This document shows positions 24,316 to 30,706 of a DNA stretch of 38,897 nucleotides, one piece after another. Location of the stretch: positions 19,391 to 58,287 of the forward strand of contig DDYB01000014.1 of NCBI GenBank assembly GCA_002347265.1, read 5' to 3'. The DNA is from Desulfobacteraceae bacterium UBA2245 (lineage in GTDB: Bacteria; Desulfobacterota; Desulfobacteria; Desulfobacterales; UBA2245). The notes below the pieces were generated by a model. It was given only the letters and a program-made list of their open reading frames with translations, was not told the DNA's origin and did no database searches. Made by a program: the position numbers and the translations under genes. Position 1 is the stretch's first letter. Each line of letters starts with the position of its first letter.

Positions 24316-24998
24316 CGTTTCGATTCATCCGAGACGATGTTGCCGTCCGAGAGGCGGATCAGGCGCTCCGAACGTTCCATGACCATGGGATCATGGGTGG
24401 AAAACAGAAAGGTGATGCCCTTTTTCAGGTTCATCTCGTGCATGATGTCCATGAGCATGGCCCCGGTTTTCTGGTCCAGGTTGGCGGTCGGCTCGTCGGC
24501 CAGCACGATGGCCGGCGCCGATACGATGGCCCGGGCCACGGCCACGCGCTGCTGCTGGCCCCCGGAAAGCTCGTGGGGCAGGCGGCGCATCAGATCCTGA
24601 AGCCCCACCTCGGTCAGCACGGCCTCGGCCCGTTCACGCCGCTCCTTTTTTTCAAGGCCCTGAAGCAGGAGGACGTATTCCACGTTTTCCAGGGCGCTGA
24701 GCACGGGAATCAGGTTGTAGGCCTGAAAGACGAATCCGATCTTCCTCAGCCGCATGTCGGCCAGTTCCCTGGGGGAAAGCGCGGTCAGGGCGGTTCCGTC
24801 CACGGTCACCGATCCGGCGGTGGGCGCGTCCAGGCCGCCGATGATGTTGAGCAGGGTGGTTTTTCCCGAACCCGAGGGCCCGGCCAGGGCGGAAAATTCC
24901 CCGCTTTGAATGATCAGGCTCACCCCGCGCAGGGCCGGGATCTTTTTGCCGTGGTGGAGATAATCCTTTTCGACGTTTTCCAGAACGATCATCGACAT
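24312..24998 (-). CDS. LolD/MacB-type ABC transporter ATP-binding protein
   Basis: A 228-residue ATPase. Walker A ALAGPSGSGKTTLLNIIGGLD is near residue 38, the Q-loop is in FVFQAYNLIPVLSALENVE, the signature is LSGGQQQRVAVARAIV, and Walker B with the catalytic Glu is IVLADEPTANLD. The switch His is in FSTHDPMVM. It fits the mechanotransmission ABC group (LolD, MacB, FtsE) which pull substrates from the inner membrane. The ATG at 24998 has TTTGGAG upstream; a TTG four codons earlier is less likely. The two preceding genes are its permeases and the barrel gene overlaps its end. Confidence 0.92.
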   Translation of the reverse strand: MSMIVLENVEKDYLHHGKKIPALRGVSLIIQSGEFSALAGPSGSGKTTLLNIIGGLDAPTAGSVTVDGTALTALSPRELADMRLRKIGFVFQAYNLIPVLSALENVEYVLLLQGLEKKERRERAEAVLTEVGLQDLMRRLPHELSGGQQQRVAVARAIVSAPAIVLADEPTANLDQKTGAMLMDIMHEMNLKKGITFLFSTHDPMVMERSERLIRLSDGNIVSDESKR

Positions 24999-25011
24999 AA
25001 CGGTCTCCAAA

Positions 25012-26247
25012 TCAGATGAAGTGAAGGGCCTCCAAAGGTTTGATGCGGGCGGCCTTGACCGCCGGATAGACGGCCGCCGTCAACGTGGTACCCATCACGA
25101 TCAGGGCCGAAACCCAGACATCCATCGGCTTGATCGAGGGATACACCACGGCGCCGGTTCCCCAGACCCGCACGGACTCCATGTAAAAGGAAAAATCAAT
25201 GCCCGTGACCGAGAGCGCCCCGACGAGCAGCAGGCCCGGAACCACCCCGGCGATCAGGCCGGCCAGGGCGAGGTTCACCGCCTCGAACACCACCATGGCG
25301 CCGATCCAGACCGGACGGGTGCCGATGGACTTCATCACCCCGATCTCGTGAAACCGTTCCATGACCGCCATGATCAGGACGTTGGCGATGGAAAAGACCA
25401 CGGTGGTGAAGATGATGGCAAAGAAGATATACATCATCGCGTCGAACAGGGCCACGGCGCTGAGCAGGTTCGGCGCCATGTCCTTCCAGGTGAGAATCTC
25501 GATGCCGGGGTCCGGAACCGCCGCTCTCAGGTGTGCTGCCACCGGATCCACCGCGTCCCGGTTCTCGGTTCGCACGACGATACGGGAAATCCGGTTTCCG
25601 ATGCCGGCCATTTTCGCCAGGGTGTCCAGGCCCGTGTAGATCACATACTTGTCGAAGCTGTCGATCGGGCTCTGGTAGAGCCCCCGGACGTTCAGGGCCG
25701 CCCCCGAGATTTCCCGGTCGACGTCCTGAAACAGGATCACGGCCTTGTCTCCGACCATCAGGTCGAGTTTTTCGGCCAGGGTCTTTGAGATCAGCAGTTC
25801 CCTGTCGCCGCGGTTCAACAGAAAGGTTCCGCCCTGATCGGGCAGAAGGTATTCCGCGATGCCCGAGACCGATTTTTCCTTTTCCGGATCGATGCCGATG
25901 ATCAGGACCCCCCTTGAGGCCTCGCTGGACCGGATCATGCCTTCGAGCTGGATTCTCGGCGCATAAGCCAGAATGCCGGGGGTCTGCTCCAGGCTTTGAA
26001 GGGCGGTTTCGGAAGGGGAAAAACTGTTCTGAAGCTTCATGTCGTCCTGAAAGCCCGCGCGCTGGACGGCGATATGGCCCAGGGAGGTGCTGATCGTGTT
26101 TTCCACCATCTGGTTGTTCAGGCCGTTCATCAGGGCCATGGAAAACATCATGGCGAAGATTCCCAGGGCGATCGAGGAGATCACCACCAGGGACCGCCGT
26201 TTGTTTCTCCACAGGTTTCGCCAGCCGATCAGGAAAAAGATTTTCAT
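25012..26247 (-). CDS. FtsX/LolE-type ABC permease B
   Basis: A 411-residue permease. It starts MKIFFLIGWRNLWRNKRRSL, with the first membrane helix right after, then a periplasmic MacB-like domain of about 230 residues. Three helices follow in the last third, including MMYIFFAIIFTTVVFSIANVLIMAVMERFHEIGVMKSIG, the FtsX-family hallmark. It is a paralogue of the upstream permease, with matching starts and matching GFQDD/GFQDN motifs. The ATG at 26247 has GTGAGG upstream and lies four bases after the previous stop; an open frame further upstream is only overlap with that gene. The pair likely forms a heterodimer with the LolD-like ATPase. Confidence 0.9.
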   Translation of the reverse strand: MKIFFLIGWRNLWRNKRRSLVVISSIALGIFAMMFSMALMNGLNNQMVENTISTSLGHIAVQRAGFQDDMKLQNSFSPSETALQSLEQTPGILAYAPRIQLEGMIRSSEASRGVLIIGIDPEKEKSVSGIAEYLLPDQGGTFLLNRGDRELLISKTLAEKLDLMVGDKAVILFQDVDREISGAALNVRGLYQSPIDSFDKYVIYTGLDTLAKMAGIGNRISRIVVRTENRDAVDPVAAHLRAAVPDPGIEILTWKDMAPNLLSAVALFDAMMYIFFAIIFTTVVFSIANVLIMAVMERFHEIGVMKSIGTRPVWIGAMVVFEAVNLALAGLIAGVVPGLLLVGALSVTGIDFSFYMESVRVWGTGAVVYPSIKPMDVWVSALIVMGTTLTAAVYPAVKAARIKPLEALHFI

Positions 26248-26251
26248 GGCC

Positions 26252-27499
26252 TCACAGCTTTCTGATGGCGTCCACCGGGTTGAGAGCGGCGGCGCGCCGG
26301 GCCGGCAGCAGGGAAAAGAGCACGGCCAGCACAAAGATCGTTGCCGATGTCGCCAGGATGTTGAGCCTCGTGGCGATGGCCGGATACACCGTGGTGGTCA
26401 TTCCCCACACGGCGATTTCTTCCGAGAACCGCGAATAGTCCAGGGGGTTGAACTCGAAATACAGGCTGACGCCCCCGCCCAGGGCGATTCCCAGAACGAT
26501 TCCCATCACGGCGATCACCATGGATTCGATGAGAATCATGCCGGAAATGGCCGCAGGCCGGGTTCCGATGGACAGCATGATGCCGAACTCCCGGGTGCGT
26601 TCAAAGACCGACATCTGAATGGTGTTGAGAATGCCGAAGGCCACCACGAGAAACAGGATGCCGTCGAAGATATATCCCCCGATGTCGTCCATCACGATGA
26701 ACTGGACCAGCTCGGGCATCAGCTCGTCCCAGCCCAGGACCTCGAGCGGGTAGGGGGCGTTTGCAACCCGTTCCAGGATTTCGGCCCTGACGGCATCCGT
26801 CCGTCCGGCCTCGGAAAGGCGAAGGGCCATGGTGTGAATGTGGCCCATCATCGTGAAGGTTTCCTGGGCCTGGGAAAGGGGCATGAGGACCAGGTTGCGG
26901 TCGTATTCGGGATTTCCCGTGACAAACAGCCCTTCGACCACAAAGCGGTCCGCGGCGATGGAACCGTCGAATCCCTGGGAGATCAGGGCGATCGAATCCC
27001 CGACCGCAACCCCGGCGTTGTCGGCAAGGGTCTTGCCCATGACCACCGACAGGGAGTCCTCGGACGATAAATACCGGCCGCCGGGCAGGATCTTGCGGTA
27101 CAGGTCGCTGACATGGATCTCTTCTTCCGGATCGATGCCCTGAATCATCACGCCCCGGGTGTTGTCTTCAAAGGCAAGCAGTCCGCCTGCCAGAACCCGC
27201 GGGGCCCGGCCCTGAATGTCGGGGTGCTCGTCCAGAAACCGGATCAGCTCGTCGGAGGGGATAAAGGCGTAGTCGATGGTCTGGTTGTCCTGGAACCCCT
27301 TTTCGTGAATCTGAATGTGGCCGGTGTTCAGGGCCGCGGCGTCCTCGATCATCTGGTCGTGGCCGCCCCTGGCCATGGCGTTTAAAAAAATGATCATGGC
27401 CGCGCCGATCATGACGGTCAGCAGGGTCAGCACGGTCCGGCGCCGGTTTCGCCATACGTTGCGCCAGGCCAGAAGCAGGATGATTCTGGAGGAGGACAC
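26252..27499 (-). CDS. FtsX/LolC-type ABC permease A
   Basis: A 415-residue permease of the same family as its downstream neighbour. The start SRIILLLAWRNVWRNRRRTV leads into helix 1 (VLTLLTVMIGAAMIIFLNAM), followed by a periplasmic domain with GHIQIHEKGFQDN. The FtsX core is in GYIFDGILFLVVAFGILNTI and SVFERTREFGIMLSIGTRP, followed by two more helices. It ends with LFSLLPARRAAALNPVDAIR, the usual coupling end of LolC/E proteins. The LolA-like gene ends seven bases upstream. The substrate is unknown; lipoproteins or lipids extracted from the inner membrane are the likely class. Confidence 0.9.
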   Translation of the reverse strand: MSSSRIILLLAWRNVWRNRRRTVLTLLTVMIGAAMIIFLNAMARGGHDQMIEDAAALNTGHIQIHEKGFQDNQTIDYAFIPSDELIRFLDEHPDIQGRAPRVLAGGLLAFEDNTRGVMIQGIDPEEEIHVSDLYRKILPGGRYLSSEDSLSVVMGKTLADNAGVAVGDSIALISQGFDGSIAADRFVVEGLFVTGNPEYDRNLVLMPLSQAQETFTMMGHIHTMALRLSEAGRTDAVRAEILERVANAPYPLEVLGWDELMPELVQFIVMDDIGGYIFDGILFLVVAFGILNTIQMSVFERTREFGIMLSIGTRPAAISGMILIESMVIAVMGIVLGIALGGGVSLYFEFNPLDYSRFSEEIAVWGMTTTVYPAIATRLNILATSATIFVLAVLFSLLPARRAAALNPVDAIRKL

Positions 27500-27505
27500 G
27501 GCCTT

Positions 27506-28267
27506 TTATCTCCTTTTCAGGTTCTGAAAGGAAAACACGGATTCGGGAATCGTCCGGTCGAACTGGACGGATCGAATTTCCATCATCGTGTACCGGTCCG
27601 GCGTGCTGAGGGTCTGCATTCGGTACACCGTCGGAATGACCCGGTCGTCCATGTGCCGGAATTTCTCGCAGAAAAGCTGCTTTTTCAATTCATTGCGCTC
27701 GCTGTAGAAATCCTCGCGCACCGGCAGACAATCGGAAATCCGGGCATAGTAGACGATCTTTCCCCAGACCACGACGGCTTCGGGCTTGGGAATCAGCTCC
27801 ACCCGGTAGCACTCGTGACCGTCCACGGTTTCCCGGCCGGCGATTTCATGGGCGTAGTCGTTGACGATGCTCGATTCCTTGACGATGTCGTCGTTGGTGA
27901 AGTCCGAACCCATCCAGGACTGAAGCATCATGGACGGGGAAATCTTGATGGTCTGCTGAAGGTTGGGCACATAGTGCCACATGTTGTCTCCGACCAGCAG
28001 GAACCGGTTGCCCGCGTCCTTCTTGGGAGAGAGTATTTCCGAAAAGGATTTTTTCTCGCCGCGGATGCCGAAGGACTTCATCGACAGGGTCCGGGTCCAC
28101 CGCCGGGTCTGAATGGTGATCTCGATCTCGGCGATCTGGGTTCTGCCCTGAACCGCCCGGTCGGATCGCTCGATGATTTCCGTGCCGGTGAGCGCAAAGG
28201 CCGGCGCGGCGGATATTAAGGCCAGAAGGGTGATGAAAAAGGGTTTGATAAGGTTGGGCAGCTTCAT
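27506..28267 (-). CDS. LolA-like outer membrane lipoprotein-sorting family protein
   Basis: A 253-residue periplasmic protein. The signal peptide is residues 1-25, ending SAAPAFA. The mature part resembles the LolA-like outer-membrane lipoprotein-sorting group: RTQIAEIEITIQTRRWTRTLSMKSFG, NRFLLVGDNMWHYVPNLQQTIKIS and MMLQSWMGSDFTNDDIV. Later come ECYRVELIPKPEAVVVWGKIVYYA and a beta-rich end. It should fold as an open beta-barrel carrying a hydrophobic ligand across the periplasm. It is the first gene of a five-gene cassette with two permeases, an ATPase and a barrel. The ATG at 28267 is chosen because it gives a good signal peptide; an earlier start would bury it. Confidence 0.85.
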   Translation of the reverse strand: MKLPNLIKPFFITLLALISAAPAFALTGTEIIERSDRAVQGRTQIAEIEITIQTRRWTRTLSMKSFGIRGEKKSFSEILSPKKDAGNRFLLVGDNMWHYVPNLQQTIKISPSMMLQSWMGSDFTNDDIVKESSIVNDYAHEIAGRETVDGHECYRVELIPKPEAVVVWGKIVYYARISDCLPVREDFYSERNELKKQLFCEKFRHMDDRVIPTVYRMQTLSTPDRYTMMEIRSVQFDRTIPESVFSFQNLKRR

Positions 28268-28292
28268 TGGATTTCCGTTGTCGGCAAATTTT

Positions 28293-28712
28293 TTTACCAC
28301 GAAGGTTTAAGAACGAAAATATTTTACCACGAAGGACACGAAGGTTAAGCGGAATGAAGGTTTTATTTTAATTTATTTACCACGAAGGACACGAAGGGCA
28401 CGAAGGTTAAGGGCAAAAGCTTTTTTCCACGAAGGGCACGAAGGTTTAAGAGCAAAAAAAGTAAATATTACCTCTTGTCTTCTGCGTGCTCCGTGGTGAA
28501 TTTCGCACCATTTGAGTTGTGTGGTTAAAATCAAAAATATTAAAAAAATAAGGTCTTCATTCCTTTTTTCTTCGTGTTCTTCGTGCCCTTCGTGGTTCAA
28601 GTTCTTTTTTTCTTCGTGTTCTTCGTGCCCTTCGTGGTTTAAGCTCTTTTTATCTTCGTGTTCTTCGTGCCCTTCGTGGTTTAAGCTCTTTTTATTTTTT
28701 CCGCTTCGTGGT
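28293..28712. repeat. CACGAAGGR repeat array 4
   Basis: Plus-oriented units (28297-28450) with a GCGGAATGAAGG tail inside, then a core module (28487-28563), then three near-identical minus-oriented blocks of about 49 bases each, CTTCGTGTTCTTCGTGCCC followed by TTCGTGGTT. The last unit extends into the 3' end of the neighbouring hypothetical gene and provides its stop codon. Confidence 0.9.
28487..28563 (-). repeat. Core module, copy 3 (diverged)
   Basis: TGCTCCGTGGTGAATTTCGC replaces the GAAACCC hairpin of other copies, but TTGTGTGGTTAAAATCAAAA, the AT-rich stretch and the CTTCATTCC end are kept. Confidence 0.65.
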
Positions 28713-29162
28713 TCAAACACTCTTGTGCCTGCCTTTCAACCAGGCCGCGCACATGACCTTTCCAAAGTCGGTCAGCATGGCCGCGTCCTGTTGCGTGATC
28801 CGGGCGATCGAACTGGTTCTGTGAACCAGGGTGATCATTCCGGGCGATTTGAGCCGGCCGCATCGGCACGGTTCGTCACCGATGCCGTCCGCCATGCTTC
28901 CCAGGGCCAGCAGCAGAAGCCCGGCGCCGTCCTGATTCAGATAAAAGCCGGCGGTCCAGATCGGCACGCCGAGGCGATAGACGCTCAGCAGGGCTGCGCC
29001 CACGGATTTTGCCAGGGTATAGGTGAAGTGTGCCATGCCCGGAATCGGACCTCTGGGCTGGTCGAACAGATTTACGACCAGATCCAGGACCCCAGGAAGA
29101 AAATGGCGGTCCTCGGCTTTCATGATGGTTCCGGAGTTCCATATGTGGCTGTAAAATTCCAT
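28713..29162 (-). CDS. Hypothetical protein, 149 residues
   Basis: I do not recognise this protein. It has 149 residues, with a hydrophobic middle (SVGAALLSVYRLGVPIWTAG and GAGLLLLALGSMADGIG) that could be one or two short helices or a soluble core. A Cys-x-Cys pair occurs in EPCRCGRLKSPG near residue 98. The C-terminus is basic. Base composition in the frame looks like the neighbouring GC-rich genes, which supports real coding. The ribosome site is weak. Its stop codon lies inside a repeat unit of array 4, so the original C-terminus may have been altered by the repeat. Confidence 0.55.
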   Translation of the reverse strand: MEFYSHIWNSGTIMKAEDRHFLPGVLDLVVNLFDQPRGPIPGMAHFTYTLAKSVGAALLSVYRLGVPIWTAGFYLNQDGAGLLLLALGSMADGIGDEPCRCGRLKSPGMITLVHRTSSIARITQQDAAMLTDFGKVMCAAWLKGRHKSV

Positions 29163-29252
29163 GCGTTACCGAAGGTCTGCTGCTAAGTGATTGCGGTTGC
29201 CTGGTCGAATGGATTATAACACCATCAAGGAGTGAATTTGAGAAATATTTTT

Positions 29253-29340
29253 AAAAGACTTATTAAAAAACGAATTTGAGTCCGCCATCCGGCATTGCGC
29301 GCCATGTGTGAGGATCTGATTCCTGTTTTAAACAGACTTA
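29253..29340. mobile_element. Diverged, shortened copy of the MITE-like element
   Basis: TGAGTCCGCCATCCGGCATT and, about 20 bases later, CTGATTCCTGTTTTAAACA match internal and right-end parts of the complete element (TGAGGCCGCCATTCGGTGTT and CTGATTCTTGTTTTTCAACA). The middle is deleted and the ends are worn. Confidence 0.4.
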
Positions 29341-29386
29341 AACGGTTTTCTGAGCGATACATCAGGGGGACTGCATGGAGGGAAAT

Positions 29387-29602
29387 ATGAAAATGTTCGC
29401 CCGGCAGCTTGTTCGAAGTCGAAAGGGGTATCTTTACGAGGTTCCGATGATAGTCATTCTCTGCGCCGTTGCTGCCGCTCTGGTGGGGCCGCTGGTTCCG
29501 GAGCCGTGGAAAACGGTTTTGTTTGCGGCCCTCGGCGTGCTGGTTGCGGTTTTTCTGATCTATCATTTCTTCTTTGCCGGCTGGCGGGCGAGGCACAAGT
29601 AG
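29387..29602 (+). CDS. Small two-helix membrane protein
   Basis: A 71-residue protein with a basic start (MKMFARQLVRSRKGYLYEVP), a first helix (MIVILCAVAAALVGPLV), a short turn with PEPWK and a second helix (VLFAALGVLVAVFLIYHFFF), ending in GWRARHK. The family is unknown to me. The ATG at 29387 has GGAGG five bases upstream; the ATG at 29375, preceded by AGGGGGA, would add four residues and is equally possible. It stands alone, with a worn repeat element upstream and a repeat array right after the stop. Confidence 0.6.
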   Translation: MKMFARQLVRSRKGYLYEVPMIVILCAVAAALVGPLVPEPWKTVLFAALGVLVAVFLIYHFFFAGWRARHK

Positions 29603-29650
29603 AGCCGCCGGCCTGGGAATTCGGTTGCACCGGGATTTTTGGATTTTTTT

Positions 29651-30258
29651 TACCACGAAGTTCACGAAGGACGCGAAGGTTAAGAACTGAAGAGCGTTTT
29701 ACCACGAAGGGCACGAAGGACACGAAGGTTAAGAACTGAAGAGCATTTACCACGAAGGTTAAGAACAAAAGAGCTTTTTTACCACGAAGTTTACGAAAAT
29801 CAAGAAGTTAAGAGCAAAAGCATTTTACCACGAAGGACACGAAGGACACGAAGGACACGAAGGTTAAGAACTGAAGAGCATTTACCACGAAGGGCACGAA
29901 GGACACGAAGGTTAAGAACAAAAGAGCTTTTTTACCACGAAGTTTACGAAAATCAAGAAGTTAAGAGCAAAAGCATTTTACCACGAAGGGCACGAAGGTT
30001 TAGTGGTTAAAATCAAAAAACATTAATAAAATTAATGGCTTCATGCCTTTTCTCTTCGTGTCCTTCGTGCCCTTCGTGGTTCAAGTTCTTTAACAGGCTG
30101 TTGAAAAACTGCGCCTGAGGCCGCCATTCGGTGTTGCGCGGCTCTCGCCAATGCTCACATATGCCTGAATATGCTGCGCTTGTCGCATCGCCGCGCGCCT
30201 TGCCTGACGGCCTGATTCTTGTTTTTCAACACCCTGTTAGTGGACTTCGTGGTTCAAG
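29651..30258. repeat. CACGAAGGR repeat array 5
   Basis: The longest array. Plus-oriented units run from 29651 to about 30000 and include an 86-bp segment present twice (29751-29836 and 29904-29989). A partial core (30004-30045), minus-oriented units, and then a complete MITE-like element inserted at 30091-30239 follow; after the element the minus-oriented unit resumes. Confidence 0.9.
30091..30239. mobile_element. MITE-like element, 149 bp, with 19-bp terminal inverted repeats
   Basis: The left end TAACAGGCTGTTGAAAAAC and the right end GTTTTTCAACACCCTGTTA match as inverted repeats at 18 of 19 positions. The inner part has no reading frame worth calling. It interrupts a CACGAAGGR array, so it inserted after the array formed. 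A TA at each end may be the target duplication. No transposase is present; the family is not assigned. Confidence 0.7.
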
Positions 30259-30330
30259 TTCTTTGAGTTTGAAAATTACGATTCAAAAAATAAACAGCGG
30301 TCAAAAGCTAGTTTTAATGCAGAAAACTTA

Positions 30331-30491
30331 TTGACATCCGGCGCCCGCGCTGGCATTTTGAAAATACGGGTTTGAAACATTCCGCAACCCGTAGCAATCC
30401 ATTCTTCCGGGTTTAAATCAACACCGCACGGCATTGATTGAGCGACTGAATATCAGCCGCAAGTCGCCAACACAATGCCGATGCGTTTTTT
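30331..30491 (+). ncRNA. Candidate structured RNA upstream of the mutase operon
   Basis: A TTGACA at 30331-30336 with CATTTT 17 bases downstream could start an RNA near 30366. It begins with an 8-bp hairpin (TACGGGTT 30365-30372 with AACCCGTA 30386-30393). The strand AACCCG could instead pair with CGGGTT at 30408-30413. A long hairpin with a T6 tract ends it at 30491. It could be a small RNA of about 125 bases or a switch-like leader of the mutase genes. No known riboswitch motif is seen. Confidence 0.35.
30425..30491 (+). terminator. Long stem-loop with T6 tract
   Basis: CGCA, CGGCATTG and GCGACT pair with AGTCGC, CAATGCCG and TGCG, with a 5/5 internal loop, one bulged A and a 14-base end loop. 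TTTTTT follows at once (30486-30491). It looks like a rho-independent terminator, about 215 bases before the mutase start. Confidence 0.6.
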
Positions 30492-30513
30492 CCAAAAGGC
30501 GTTTCTGGGATGT

Positions 30514-30531
30514 GGGGGCGCTGTTGCCCCC
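30514..30531 (+). promoter_or_regulatory. GC-rich hairpin in the mutase upstream region
   Basis: GGGGGC and GCCCCC form a perfect six-base-pair stem around GCTGTT. It is not followed by a clear T tract. Between here and the mutase ribosome site (GGGGGGAGG) I see no other gene. Confidence 0.3.
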
Positions 30532-30706
30532 GATCATATTTTATCCTTGATGTCGTTTCCCGTTTTGACGCTGTCTTTTCATCCGGTATTCAGAGGCCGG
30601 TTTGCGCCGGCAATTCGATTTCCCATCGCTGAACCTCTTTTTCGTCCTGGTTTTTGACGGCAACGCAAGGATAACCATCGGGAATACGTTTGGGGGGAGG
30701 TTAAAC

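Noticed and set aside
26087..27070. Long plus-strand frame opposite the FtsX-type permease genes
   Set aside because: The product is His/Gly/Asp-rich without domains and is explained by codon bias of the real genes on the other strand.
28373..28720. Reading frames encoding NHEGHEEHEE-like peptides inside the repeat arrays
   Set aside because: They are translations of the 9-bp DNA repeat, occur in all arrays and on both strands, and lack ribosome sites. They are not genes.
30365..30491. Cobalamin riboswitch before the B12-dependent mutase
   Set aside because: I could not find the conserved B12-box-like sequence or the multi-helix layout; only simple hairpins are present.
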